A stretch of 64,000 bases of DNA from Gonatopus flavifemur (GCA_018340375.1 JAFFJZ010000007.1:9424001-9488000); one strand, 5' to 3'; numbered from the stretch's first letter, positions 13,990-27,266 are shown. The notes: generated by a model not told the origin, from the sequence alone. A program made the numbers and translations.

Positions 13990-14846
13990 CTGTCCAAGAT
14001 GAATGACATTATTTCCCTGGGAAATGGTTCGAGTAAAAGTTTCTTGTTTTTTCACAAGTAATCCGAATCCACAACAAAAAGTAGCATGTTCCATTTAAAA
14101 AACCCAACTGAATGACTCATTTCCGGTTGGTACCGGAAGTTGGTAATGAAACCAATCGATAGAGCGTACCTGATTTGGGTATACAAGCATATCGAGTTTT
14201 TCTCTTCAGAGCATCCAGGGGGCCCATAAACCGTTGGTACGGGTGTTCTGTCACACCCTATATAATACACAGCTATAGCTATTGCAAGAACTAAAATGAA
14301 AAAAAAGAAAATTGACAAAATAGTGCATTGTTGAAATAATTAAAAAAAATCAGTTTTTTAAATTTAAATTTGAACAGTGCACCATTTTGTCAATTTTTGA
14401 ATTTCTTTCTTTTTTTCTTCAACAAAAGAACTCAAAATCTAATTCAAAATTGTAAAAATACTGAAAATACCCATAATATTTGATGACTTGATTTTAATTC
14501 TAGTTTCAATATTTTTTGGGAACTTGACAAAAAATTGTAATGAAACAAATTACAAACAATTTTCGGGAGTTTTAAATACTTGTTGTTCGGAACGCATCAA
14601 CGGTTCAGTAAAATTACAATCCGTGTTTACAATATCTCAATTTTTAGTGAAATTACAATGCAGCATGTACTTTCCAAGTCAAAATTGTAAAAATACTAAA
14701 AATATTCGTAAATTTTTAATCACTTCATTGTAATTCCAGCTCCAATATTTTTTTTGTAAATTCACAGAAAATTGGAGTAAAACAAATTACAACCAATTTT
14801 TGTAAATTTTAAAAACTTATAGTTGAAAACTGATCAACGTTTCAGT

Positions 14847-14924
14847 AAAATTACAATACACGTAGCATTATTACATAAAGATTGTAAAATTACAATACAC
14901 GTAGCATTATTACATAAAGATTGT
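14847..14924 (+). repeat. 39 bp tandem duplication
   Basis: TACAATACACGTAGCATTAT and flanks occur twice, 39 bp apart. It produces a repeated peptide in a chance open frame. Confidence 0.85.
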
Positions 14925-15076
14925 AAAATTACGACTCATCTTAGTAGGTTTCTGAACATGTTTTGGTATAATACTCGAATTGCATTGTATTTTGTATTGG
15001 CAACACACTGATTGGGAATTTTACTCATATTTTGTATTGTAAAACAGTTGTAATTTTACAAAAATTTTTAACAGTG

Positions 15077-15290
15077 CACTGAGAGAAGTGGAATGTAATG
15101 ATTACCATATACAAATAGTAATTGGGGGACAACTTCGCGAATTTGGTTTCGGATACTATAGAGAATTGTAGCAATGTTCATGCACATGGGAATGGTTACC
15201 ATTTACATGAAGATGGATACCAAATAACCTGATTCTGTCATTCAACTACTATTTTCGCATGGTAATGGTTACAGTTCACTTTTCTCAGTG
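15077..15290. mobile_element. 214 bp MITE, CACTGAG termini
   Basis: Inverted repeats of about 32 bp: CACTGAGAGAAGTGGAATGT at the left and the complement of AGTTCACTTTTCTCAGTG at the right, with ATTACCAT inside. It abuts the right edge of the 9786-15076 block exactly. Confidence 0.75.
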
Positions 15291-15654
15291 AACAACACAG
15301 AAATCATTATCTTCTCAAGGAATTTAATTGTCTCCTAACATCAAGAGCAGCCCTATCCGACTCATGCGTTTTCCCCTAGAAATCCGGTTCACATAGTGAC
15401 CACAAAAATTCAGATGGCAAATCGATCTAGTTGTCCGATTGCAATTGTTTTCATAACCATTCATAACCTGTCACATTCGCATAAGTTGAAAGATTGAAAA
15501 TATGTGAGTTGCATATGATTCATGAAGATCTTTTATTGTCTTCCTCATTTTTTCATTTTGAAGAGATTGACAATGAAATGAAGTGCAGGAATCTTTGCGA
15601 CAATCAAGTGATTTAAAGTGAACGTGAAATTATTTGTTTCAATATCATTCATAC

Positions 15655-15725
15655 CCTATTATTATAATATTATAATAATATTATTATTATTATTATTATG
15701 TTATTATTATAATATATTATATTTT
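15655..15725 (+). repeat. ATT-rich low-complexity tract
   Basis: Interrupted ATT/TAA microsatellite, about 70 bp. Confidence 0.85.
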
Positions 15726-16857
15726 TTCACATCCTATTGAAATGTTTTTGATGATTATGAAGCACTATTCCGAATAATTACACCCATTTTGTATTATTTC
15801 ATTCATTACACTTATCAATCACAATCATACCCGGACCACTAGATTGAAGAGCCATCTACAACTTTTTCGTCACTACGTGAACACACCGAAGTTCGAGTCG
15901 GATAGGGCTGATCAAGAGTAAATTTTAATATCAAGATAACGATTATTCTCGTTAAATGTGACCTGTTTCACATCTGAAGACTTTTTTTTCGGATGATATT
16001 TTTCTTCGTGGAATAAACATGATAATTGTTGATGATAGACACGAGGAAAAAAGTGGGGCAATGATTTTTTGCAAGAGGAAAACAGTATTGATTTATTTTC
16101 TCGATCCAAAATGACGGGGAAATGACTTTTCGTTTTTTAAGATGATTCGATGCGTTCCTGGAGTGTCCAATGATGTCACGTTCTCGGCCTTTCCTTGTTT
16201 GCTACACGTGTATCGCTCGTAAAAGTGAGAACGTGTTTTTGCAGGGAAAAGAACGCATCGAAAGAATTTCTATGGAAGAGGAAATTTTAGGACTCGTGGG
16301 AATTTATGAAAAATCATTCTTTCGAACGATATTCTATCGAATTTCTTAATGAATTTTTATATTCGCATATTATTTTTACACAATGCTTGACACGATTTAG
16401 TAATTTTTCAAAAAAAGAATGACAATGAATCGGCTCGAGCATCCGTAGCATATTTCAAATGTTTTTGTACTGTTGTTTGGGTAGCTTTCTTGTAATAAGA
16501 GATACACAAACATTCACGTGAATTGCAAATTCTCTTGATTGCAAAGATGTGTATGTATCTATTGAGATATAAGTTTTATTTCAATTGAATTTACGTAAGT
16601 GATTATGTCAAATGAGAAACAACTTGTGAATAATCCAAACGATACTTTTTATTCCTCGAAGAGTATTACCACGGAAAAATACTCCCAGATCGAAGGTTGC
16701 GGAGCTTTTGGCAGCCAGCATTTTGGTCGTGCCTGAACCATTCGACTTATACACGTTCTCAACTCTCTCCTTCGCACTTCTGCTTTATCTTCGTTCAATC
16801 ACGCGTAGAATTCCTCCAAACACTTCGAAAAAAGTTCCGCAATCCCGTTGTCACCTA

Positions 16858-17235
16858 CACTGAGAAAAAGGATTCGTTGACTCAAATGAGATTTGTTTAC
16901 AGTAAATAAATCGTATATTTGGATACGAGCAAAGAAATATTTACTAATATTCATTTTATCACATAGTTGTTGAATACACCACATATTTCTTTGAGTCAAC
17001 TTCATACCGACTATGATTCGATAGATCTGAATTTGACAAGAATTCATATTCATTTACATTAACTCCAATCACTTTGAATCAAATGAATGATTTGGTTATA
17101 GTTAATAAATATGAATTTCTTGACTCAACACAATGTTTGGTTATAATCAATATGTCTTATTTGTATGAAATGATACTTCTTGAAAATGCTCAACCAAATG
17201 CGTTGATTGGTCAGAAGGAAACCTTTTTCTCAGTG
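16858..17235. mobile_element. 378 bp MITE with TA target duplication
   Basis: Begins CACTGAGAAAAAGG and ends with its complement CCTTTTTCTCAGTG; TA at 16856-16857 and 17236-17237. No transposase inside. The short open frames that overlap it are incidental. Confidence 0.85.
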
Positions 17236-17237
17236 TA

Positions 17238-20200
17238 CGCATTGTTGGAACTTCAATCTATTGACTGTTTCTGAACCTTTCGTCTACGACTCTCTTATAT
17301 CTCGATCAATATCTAGGATGGACTGTAAAAATTGTGAAGAGTTTTTCCTCACTTGATAAGGAATTTTTCTGCTACTTTGAGGAATTATTCTGTCTCTCAG
17401 GCGCTGAATTCTCCGAAAAGTTCTCTATTCATGGTGGAACCATGGCATTAGCTGTTACCATTTTTGATGGAATATTTGGGGAAAAATTTTCATCCGGTTC
17501 ATTTTTGAAGTTCTTGTTTTTTTATGTCATCGCATATACTCCTAAAATTCCAATATATCGAGTCAGGTATCCCCGAATGCTCCCTGCAATGCTGTTGGAC
17601 TTTCCGCGTGTAGAGCATTTTCGTTAGGGTCACTTCTGATAATCTTTTCGGATGACACAATGAACGTTTTCCCAGTTAATCATAATTTGGATGTATGCCA
17701 CATGAGGTAGCTTATATCGAATGGTCTGGTTAATCAATCGTCCTTTGGATTCCTTCGAGATTGCATTATCCGACCGTGTCGATAAGTGAAAATGTTGGTA
17801 AATTGTATTGAATAGTGGTCAGATATCGGTTAAAGATATCTCTTCGCTATGCTGGCTTGAGCAATGTTATCAGTGCCTATTTCGGACGAATGACTATGCG
17901 ACATGGAGCCATTAGGAAAATGATTATCATGGGATATTCCTCAAATGAAATGACATTCAAATTTCAGAATTGACGTATTCATTTAATTTAAATCAATAGA
18001 AAATTTACTGACTTGTAGTGATTTGTGATTCAGAGTTCACCGCTCTGGTTCTTTGGTTAATCATTGAAGGCAGTGCAAAACTTCTCCCTGATCAGTTGAA
18101 TATGAGTTTGAAGGGATCAGTATCAGTTGACTTGATGTTTTTACATTTTTTCAGGACAATAAAAAGCATATTCCATTAATGTCTAGCTGAAAACAATCCC
18201 TTCAAATACAGAGACGTAATTTTGGTACACAATTTCTTGTAGTTCAGTTTTTCTCACAAATTTCTTGGTATTTCAGAGGGCAAATGTCGATGTCATTTTT
18301 GTCGTACATTTATTCCCAAGTGCGATGCGAGGAGAAGGGAAAAAGAAAACAACGAGGAGGAGTTCATTAGATTAGGGATTCATAGAAATGAGAGATTCTC
18401 GTTTTCATGTAAAGATTATTTCATTCTCACATCAATGTAAATATTTTTAACAGATATAACGCTTTTATATACATGATGTCTTAATTTAATATGGAAAAAA
18501 ACGTTTTATAATGTACAACTATGCGTATCTTATATCTCTATTTTACACATTGGTGACAAATTCATCAATTTCGCTGTCTCCAAATTAATTTCACGGAGAA
18601 CTAATTCATCATGAAATTTTGCACGCATAAATATTCATCGGACCAAATACACTGAGAGGAATATTTCTCATGTTCTGCGCACATTCAAAATTCTCTGAAA
18701 GTAGAGAATACATTTTTTATAGATTTAATCAATACTTCTCTTAGCGCGTGTTGCTATGATGCTCTTATATTCACATCATCTTGATATTCACATACACTCT
18801 TTTTTTATCAAATAAAAGTCTATACAATGCCGAATATTATTCCTTTTTCATAACGATAATGTAATTTTTCTTTATCCTATCAGCAGAATTTATGCAAATA
18901 TTTCAGATATATTTTGGAAAACAATACTTTAGCTTTTGAATATGAACAATTATTCATTGTTTGTATTGTGTGTTTATGAAGAAAATTCGACAAATTCACG
19001 ATATCAAAGAATATATAAGCGTATTGTCTTCCCCTAACTTACAATTGTAGGCGCAATCACGTCAATTTGCACACGCATTTGGATGAATTTAAGATTCAAT
19101 CTCTACCGAACTTCAAAATTTCTCCTTCATATTGGACTGAAGACATTCTCTAGACGAATCGTTCATAAAAAGACCTCATGCTACGGCGAACCGCGATAGA
19201 TCGATCAATCCATGGGAATAATAATCATCAAAGACACCATTATATCGATACACATTTTTTTGTTTCTAAAATCTCTCTCTCTTCGCGTGTTTGGATAAAT
19301 TAAACGGAATGCTCGTTGGTTCATTTAAATTGAATGGTTTGTCGAAATCGTGGGAGGGAAAGAGAAAGAGAGGAAGAAAAAACGAGAGAAAGCAACGAAC
19401 GCGATTAAATTTAAAATAAAGTGATAGGTTGATATAGAGTCTCTCGTGAAGTTAACGTTCTCCGCGGCGGATGTGAAAATAAATCAATAATTGAAAACGC
19501 CAATGGAATAACTTTTCTTTTTTTTTTCATCCCGTTCTTTTGTAATATGCGTTGTTTCGTCGCAGTTAATTAATTCTTTGTTCTTTAATAAGGGAAGAAT
19601 GATTAATTGTCTCCCGATTTCACAAGCACAGAGTTTAGCTCGACGCGGTACGTAAATACACGCGGTGGGTAAATCGAAATAATATCGTAGAACCTGATGA
19701 GCCGTGCAATTGCATTAACCGTATATACACGATAGTAATGACATAACGGGCACACGTTCGACAAATTTCTTTCCATTATCGAGAGGAATTATCAAACTCG
19801 ATTACTTAGAAATTTGTTGTATCATCTCGAGGAACAAGTAACGAATATCAGCTAAATGTATCTCTGTGCACGCTCGTACGAGCAAAAGGGTATCGATAAT
19901 CGAATGTGGTTATCTGATACATCTTCATAGATATTTCATATTAGTATCGACACGATATCTGTAGGTATCCTATTTTCTATTCGTCATATACATCGTCGTT
20001 TATCGCACAATTTTTCTTTAAACCGTAATCAATGAAAATCACACAAAATCAGCGTTGAATTTGAAATATAGTATAACTCTTCTTGTATTGTTGCAGGTAT
20101 GTATTCAGAGTATAATTCATCATTCAACCTCACATCGTACATCGTAAAGTGAGTAAACAAGTATACAATTTTCAATCACAACCTACTCAATATTTAGCGC

Positions 20201-23200
20201 ATGTGAAAACAATTTTTTCCTGAATCAACTTATCCATTTACATTCATCACGAAAGTTATTTATATGCTAAAATTCGAAGTTCAGATCGATCGATGAGATA
20301 CTTGACGTAATTGAAACGATTCTTTTATATCGTATACTGTATTGAAAACAATACGATTTTATTTATTTCATAATATCAAGTTTGAATACATCGTACGATA
20401 GAATGGAGCATCGAACGAGTGCGCTTTGGAGTTTCAATTTCATTTCTCTTGAATATTTCAAAGACTGCATACGATTGTATAAAGATCAGCATAAAGGTAT
20501 CATTTTTTAATTTTCATTACCCTCGACCTCGAGAACAATATACCAGCTTTTCTCACTTTTTATTGTGGAAACTGTCCTTACATTTTATTCGATTTATGTA
20601 GCCCGTATATGCATACACACATATATGTGTATATATATGTGTGTATATATATTGAAAATAACTAAATAGTATCTTCGAACATGAGTTCATCAGATAGAGT
20701 ACGTGTCTGTCAATTTGGCCAATTTTGCAAGCCTGGTTTGATTCCCGATGCCCATACAGCAGCCATCAATTCGTATTTGATTGATGCACCGCATTTGTAA
20801 TTTCCCTTTCCTAATTTGCTGCACGTATCCAATTTATTAATCCATCATTCATCTAACACTTTGAAATGTTGAATATCATACGGTGGAATGAAAAGTGTAC
20901 AAAATTAGAAACACAAAGTTTCTCTCATCATTCGTACATATTATATATCATCGTATACAGGGAACTTTCAAGCAAGAAACGTTAAATGAAGACACGAAGA
21001 AAGGGGAATAGATTGAACAGTAGTTTGTATCAATTGAATGATCCAATCGTATGAGACGTCGAGTAAAGTAAAAACATTGTCAAGTATCAAGTATCAAGCT
21101 TCTCGGAGTGATCCTCGGATCCTTCATATCTTTGATCCTAAAACAAGAAAAATTATTCGCTCATGTTTTATTCTATAACTTGCATAACTGTTGAGCGTTG
21201 AGGGTCTCAGATTCTACAATTACCGAATGCTACAGGAATGAACCTGTTGAGTATATTACGATAAAGTATCTCGCTTGAGTAATCTTTAATACCATTATCG
21301 AGTTTCGTTTCATCGGGATTCTTATTCAAATAACTGAAGAGGAATGAGAAGGTTTGTTCGATATACTATGTTTCTTTTCACTTTTACAAAGAATAAGTTC
21401 CGAGCACGTATGAAGTCATTTCGTTCTTTGACGGTTTCAATTCACGTATGAAAACTGCTACTACTTTTCAGTTACGAATGAGCTGGAGTAGTTCATTAAT
21501 TTTACAAACTACCCCTGAAACTACTTCGCATATACCCAAATGATGTAATTGAATGTTTAAAGAGAAGTTGAAGTAAACACACCATTGTTGAATTTGAAAA
21601 CAATTGTCGGATGTGAATGAAACTTTGTGAATCACTCGGTAATTAGTCGAATGTATGTTTGAAAATATTCTGTTGGTATTTATACGCGAGTAATTATCGT
21701 TCATTGGAATATCATATGTGGTAATGTTATTTTAACAGTAGCTTGAATTCATGATCAATTTACAATCAGAGCGTTTGAAATTTCATTGTATCTTTAGTAA
21801 TTGAAACGGGAAACCTTTCAAATTAATTAACCAGGAACAATACGGTCAACCGGATGGGTTTCGTGATAATTCAATTTCTCGCGAGGAAAATGGGTTCATC
21901 AGGTGTAATATCATTTCTGAATTCAGAAAAATTGGAAACTCTGGGTATTGACGTGTGAAATGACTGCATACGTGTCGTGAATAATCACATCGAATGGAAA
22001 TATATGTATCTCTGATTCGTTCTCGAAGGAGAAAATTCTTAGGAGTTCGTTGCTCGTCTACACGTTTCAGTTGAAACAGGGTTAGTTTAAGCCGCTCCGT
22101 AAAAAAATAAGCTGATATGATGGATAAGAGCGAGTTATACTCTTTGTAACTTCTTTGTTTCTGGTTTGAGAGAAAAAAAACAAAAACAGAGTGTGTAAAC
22201 TTCAGTGGTGCACAAATCAAAACAAGAATAAACTTCGGCCAGAAAAACTCTCAAACAGCACAACTTTGTCACCTTCAAATGAGTTTTTTAAGGTATAAAA
22301 TCCTTACTTTGGTTTTCTTTGAGGTTGGGGATTTCGAAAAATGAAAGAAAAAACTGAGAAAATGGTTAGAGAACAGATCATTCGAAATAGGAACTGGATA
22401 TTTCATTGAAATGTATCCAAGGATAAACTCACGTGAAAACAAGAGAGAACAGTTTGGTGCGATAACGAAGCGCTTTGAACTTTCAAATTGGAAATATTAC
22501 AGTGTATGATGTGATATCATCCACACGATAATAGAATCATTGGAGTTCCAGCGAGCGAGTGAAATTTTCTTCATTTATTATTCTTTTGATTCAATGTAAC
22601 ATAAAAATCATAAGGTTTGTAATTTGAAAGCTCGAAGCATTTAGTTATTGCATAACGCGTTGAAATTTACATCCAACCTCTTCGAAGAAACTAGTTTTGG
22701 ATAGGAACATTAGCTCTGTAAAATTCATCTACGCCCTTCCAAGAGACAGTTAAATAATTTTTTCCAAATTATTTTATTCGAGTACAATTCATAATAATTG
22801 ATATCTTTCTTTGTAGTCGCTGTGTAGAGATATTTTACTGAAATATAGTGTTTTTGAGTGAGATTTCATTCCAATATAGTGAATGAATTATATTTTCTAT
22901 ATTTGTATCTTTTATTTTTTTTCTACAGTAGATTTGAAAGCAGTTTTGTTTGACGTATATAAATTTGAACAATGTAGTTCGGGAATCTATTCTGAAATTC
23001 ACAACCTATTTTTTGGAGTATTTTGCCCAGCTCTAGAGCATTATATTAGTTCATTAATCTTGGCGACTCAATACTTTGCCGAGTTCAGACCAGTTTTCAT
23101 TGAAACATTTCTTGCGAAACGTGATATCTCCAATAACCATCGGTTGCGTATTGGGCCAACATTTTGCCAAGATTGAACTAATTCCGAGGATCAGCATTGC

Positions 23201-24146
23201 AGTGTTTCTGACTGAATATAAATATGTTTGTCTTCTATAAATATATGTTTATATGAGGTTAATAAAAATCAATCTGTACTGAAAATATTCCGGCCGCCCA
23301 TCCCTGATTTGATCCAGAGAGCATGCTCCATATTTGATTAGTTGTCCCATAACCAATCTCTCACAATCTCGAATCTCTGATCTAGCTAGCTGATGTTAGC
23401 TGTATTAGCTAAATTTTAGGCTATATAGCTAAATATTTCTTAGCAACATTCGGTAAAATTTAGCTGATGGAGCTAAAAATTTTGCTGCAGCAGCTAAAAT
23501 TCAGCTATAGGAGCTGAAAGAATTGCTGTCCATTTTACAGCTAGTTACTTTTTTCCTTGTGATGATGACTGAGGGACGAGGTTAACCTAATTAGCTCCAG
23601 GAGATGAATGTTCTGTCGACTTTAGCGCAGAACCTGCACCCTGAACGTCACATGCACTATAAAGCCCTCACGTTCCGCTCTGAAAAAGCAAGCTGCAATG
23701 TTTGTGAAATGAAATTCATACGAATGAGGAGAAACGATTCTTTTTTTTGTATGAAACTTCATTGTGAACAAAAATGTTGTACACTGAGACAAGAGTTTCT
23801 TCGTATTCAGTTGATATTTATTTGGATACTGTGAAATTAATATTCATTTTACATAAACATGGCTCAAATAAGGTTTATTGCCTGTTCAGGAATCTCGTAT
23901 GACATCTCTCAACTGTTAATATCCCTTATTTAGAGATAATAAACCATGTTTATGTGAAATCAATATTCATTTTGCTGTCCCCAAGTAAAGATTTATTAAA
24001 TAGCAATAAACTCTTCTCTCATGTAGTAGTATGGTAATATCCTTTTCCTTGCATGCTCTCTCCTTAGTCTGTGATGCTTCCTACATGAAAAAGCCGTGCC
24101 AATTTATTTGGTAGCTAAAATCTGAGTCAAATGAAAGTTTCAACGT
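17238..24146. other. no supported gene
   Basis: Gene-free, AT-rich. Contains the weak tRNA-like relic at 20.7 kb, short TATG/TATA runs near 20610-20650, and at 23380-23530 a cluster of AGCTAAA/TTTAGCT motifs. Nothing else stands out. Confidence 0.6.
20685..20755 (+). other. weak tRNA-like relic
   Basis: GGTTTGATTCC (20735-20745) is one base from a B box; an A-box-like GATAGAGTACGTGTC lies about 40 bases earlier. Weak evidence only. Confidence 0.25.
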
Positions 24147-24148
24147 TA

Positions 24149-24428
24149 CACTGACAGAAAAACGATCTTGTTGAAACATTCGTGGTCACAATAACTTGAA
24201 ATCTGGTTCGATCCACCAGGATCACAAGCACGTTGAAGCACAAATTGACTGCATTTTTCAGCTTAGAAAAACCAGATTTTTTTCTTGGCGTGATAACCTG
24301 GAAAATGTAGTTAATTTTGGCTTCAACCACTTTTTCTGGACATCACAATCACATTTCCTGGTGAATCGAACCAGATTTCAACTTTTTGCGATCACGAATG
24401 TTTCAACCAGGTCGTTTTTCTGTCAGTG
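24149..24428. mobile_element. 280 bp full-length palindromic element
   Basis: Starts CACTGACAGAAAAACG and ends with the complement; TA at 24147-24148 and 24429-24430. The two halves (24149-24285 and 24290-24428) are inverted copies along almost their whole length (GTTGAAACATTCGTG, GAAATCTGGTTCGAT), so RNA from either strand would fold into one long hairpin. Open frames here on both strands are mirror images of each other, not genes. Confidence 0.87.
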
Positions 24429-25214
24429 TACTAAGTGTTCTGAGTTTCTTCCAAGATGAAGAACACTGATATTATTAAATTTACAAGGGCCATAAGTGAG
24501 AATTGAACTTCGATTTTGAGATTTCCCTTTTGTTTCAATCAACTTTAATATTCGATGTAGCAAAATCGATTTCAAAAGTCTCAGATCCCGTTTTACACAA
24601 AAAGAAAATCATCTCATCATATTGTTCTGGACTCATAACACACACCCACGTATCCGCTTTATTCAAGATAGTATCCGTCAAAGATGTAGATTCTTCAACA
24701 ATAATTGGAGATGTACAAAATCATCAGTAAGTTCATTTACTCACCTCAAGTAACAAAATGTTGAATTTTCAACATGAGTCGATAGCGTTGATAGTCATCT
24801 CCCACGAGTATATTTCAATTTTATATCGATAATAATTGATATTACAATTAGTTTATTGTGTACCAAAGATTCTGGTGAATCTTGAAAAAAGCGGGACATT
24901 GTGTTTTATTTTTCGTACTGATGAAATTCGTTGATGTTGCCAAGGATTTTCAGGGTGGTTTACATCGATGTCTTCTCCCACCAAACATGGTTGAAACTAA
25001 TTTCAATGGTAATTTTATGTAAATGAAAAAATTCGTCAAGATAATTCATTTAAAAATTTTCTTACGTTTATGCATTACACAATACGTTAGACTTGAATTT
25101 CATAAATATTGTTGCATACCGTATTTGGTGGGTCGCTCAATTCAATCGTTTCTATTCACATTTTTATCACTTCTCAAACACTCTTGTTATTGTTCATACA
25201 CATCGACACTTTGT

Positions 25215-25220
25215 TTTATT
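25215..25220 (-). terminator. candidate poly(A) signal of the 5-HT2-type receptor
   Basis: First canonical AATAAA on the minus strand after the receptor stop codon; it would give a 3' UTR of about 0.95 kb. An ATTAAA variant occurs earlier, near 25904-25909. No transcript evidence, so the true 3' end is uncertain. Confidence 0.3.
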
Positions 25221-26175
25221 CAACATTAAATTGTAAAACATTAACATCGTATCTATATTAAAGCACGTATTATTTATATCTATATACAATTGTTTTTCGT
25301 TGAAGAGAAAATATTTTCTTATTTTATACACCGTTGAAAATATTTTTTGGATTTTTGCTTCCTGATGCTTCACAACGTAAAGCGATCAAAAGAAATCATA
25401 CAATTCGAAATGATATCATTCCTTCACAATTTCCACGTGGGAGGGTAGTTCAACGAATCTCATAATGAGAGTATTCCCAACGGTATAGCACTAGGAAAAA
25501 GTAGAGTGTGTTTATAAATTTTCATATTTTTCTTCGGTTTCTAAAAATACAAAAATTTATATCGTGACTTTTCCCACTGTATAATGCGTAATATACATTA
25601 ATGTAAATATTAGCGGGGTTTCCGCGTGATCTATCGGTAAATCAATTAGGCTATTATTAAAATTCAATCATCACATATCTCTCCTATCGTTATCTTTCTT
25701 TTTAGACTAGAAAAGATTGTTCGCGCGCGCTCGGGTTTCATATATCGGTCAACAGAGTAGTAAAAACGTGATCCGTATTGAACAACGATCGATGAAAAAT
25801 TGTCAGTCAAAGAATTTTCCATTGATTCAATCGTATTCTTTTGGTATACATCACATAGCGTTAGCACCTGATTATGGAAAATTTCAATATACAAATATTA
25901 TGTTTTAATCTTCGGTACATGTAAATTACGCTATCTTATCGATTATCCATAAAAATAACCATCAAAAGATATCAAGCAACATGTAGAATAATAATCACAT
26001 TGACGATAATACAGTGTTATCGATATATTCCGATATTCAGTGCCGTTCGAAGTCATTGAAGAGTCATTCAATCGGAAGACTAAATTCTGAAGATTTGAGT
26101 CTCGATTTGATCGAGTTTATCTTTTTCTTTTTATACACCAGTAACAGCGATCCCCGGTCTCCCGGGGCCCATAGC

Positions 26176-26690
26176 CTACCTCGTTGGTCTCCAAGGCTGA
26201 TTTCTATACCTACACAGCAGGACCTTTTTGAAGGCCTGTCGGAATACTTTATTGAATACGGTGTAAAAGATAGGATTCACCATCGAACTGGCGTATCCTA
26301 ACCAAGTAACTAAATCGAATATGTTGCGACCCATTTGTTTCTCGCAATCCGGACAAAATGCTGGCACCAAATTCAGAACAAAAAAGGGTGCCCAGAGGAT
26401 GACAAATGTAAAAAATACGACACCTAGGACTTTGGTAGCTTTCTGCTCTAATCTGATGATTCTGCCGTGTCTGGAACTATTTTTCGACACAACACTGCTA
26501 GTTCTGGAATGATGAGTACGTACGGGACCGGTGTACCTCATCATGGACGGCGAGGAAGAGGTGGATGATTGTTGTCTAGTCGAAGCTGACGCGGTACCCG
26601 CGGTAATATTGCCATTGTGAGCTCTCATCGTCGCCACTCGTCGTATAGCCGCTGATCTCATTGGGGGGACCAAAGAGGTTTTCACACTAC
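26176..26690 (-). CDS. 5-HT2-type serotonin receptor, last exon with TM6-TM7 and C-terminus
   Basis: Terminal coding exon, 515 nt including the TAG stop at 26176-26178, acceptor TTTGCAG. The first ~80 residues finish the third loop, bringing it to about 400 residues. Then come Glu6.30 (RLEQKATK), TM6 with Trp6.48 and Pro6.50 (FVILWAPFF), a short third extracellular loop with two Cys (FCPDCE), and TM7 with the aminergic Trp7.40 and Tyr7.43 (TWLGYASSMV) and the NPIFY motif. Helix 8 is FRQAFKKVLLCRY, with a Cys suited to palmitoylation, and the tail is only about 8 residues more, with no PDZ-type ending that I recognise. This exon by itself identifies the gene as an insect 5-HT2-class receptor. 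The upstream exons join it in frame. Confidence 0.95.
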
Positions 26691-26766
26691 CTGCAAAGAG
26701 AAAAGGAATTCAAGGCTTATTATTATTCTGAACATCTCGATTTGTCGTTAATTAGTTTCTACGTAC

Positions 26767-27266
26767 TGGTACTGGATCCACGTCTTCCACCTCCCCATGT
26801 TACCACAGACCCCGAACCTCCGCTACCTTCAGCACCTTTACTACTATTTCTCCCCAACAGACTACTCATATCAACAGTTCTACCAATTGGTTTCATAGTA
26901 TCGCTGGACACGATCACGACTTCACTCGCCGGTGGTTTTTTCGATGATTCCCCAAAGTACGGACATGTACAAGGCGGAGGTAAAGCCAAGGACTCGTTGT
27001 TTCGTCTGTGTTGCGATTGTTGTTTCTTTTCCGTTTCATCGTTGGACGAATCATTCCTCGAAGGTGATTGTTCGTGAAAGCTCAATGACCTCTTCCTAGA
27101 CGTAGTTAGTGAACTAGAAGAATCCGCACGTTGGAGATGTGTCTCGTTGTAGGTCGAAGCTCGGCGACGATGTCTCCAAGGACTCGGAGAAATCGATGAC
27201 TCGTCGGAAGCCACGCATAAGCTCGTCCTCGAACCGGACATGCTACCGTCGATGCTGCTTCCTCCT
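26767..27266 (-). CDS. 5-HT2-type serotonin receptor, long third-loop exon
   Basis: 500 nt exon, acceptor GATAG|A, donor A|GTACGT, 167 residues. It completes a split Gly codon from the previous exon and ends phase 1. The sequence is hydrophilic, Ser/Arg-rich and low in conserved motifs, with many possible phosphorylation sites (RRASTY, RKRSLSF) and a Cys-Pro-rich patch (PPPCTCPYFG). It forms the middle of the third intracellular loop. It is separated from the last exon by an intron of only 76 bp and from the preceding exon by 8.4 kb. The donor starts GTACGT, usable but not the commonest form; GTACCA nine bases earlier would be a poorer alternative. Confidence 0.85.

Larger units (their letters stand above)
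9786..15076. mobile_element. candidate 5.3 kb inverted-repeat-bounded block
   Basis: The left edge starts CACTGTTAAAAATTT and the right edge ends AAATTTTTAACAGTG, with nearby GTAATTTTAC motifs on both sides, so the edges look like terminal inverted repeats of one large or composite element. No transposase is visible inside. The interior is AT-rich and contains nested elements: the tandem duplication at 10.7-12.0 kb, the palindrome at 13.9 kb and a 39 bp tandem duplication at 14.85 kb. About 150 bp at 9985-10130 recur at 13405-13555. The ends could belong to two separate insertions. Confidence 0.4.

Noticed and set aside
20098..20150. Possible 52 nt microexon after TTGCAG and before GTGAGT
   Set aside because: CAGGTATGT reads equally well as a donor, and no neighbouring exon is visible.
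21846..22220. 124-codon minus-strand open frame
   Set aside because: No domain, no supporting context.
24127..24459. Overlapping open frames on opposite strands
   Set aside because: They are mirror copies caused by the 280 bp palindrome.
26661..27077. 138-codon plus-strand open frame over the receptor
   Set aside because: Antisense shadow of receptor exons, whose phases and motifs are decisive.
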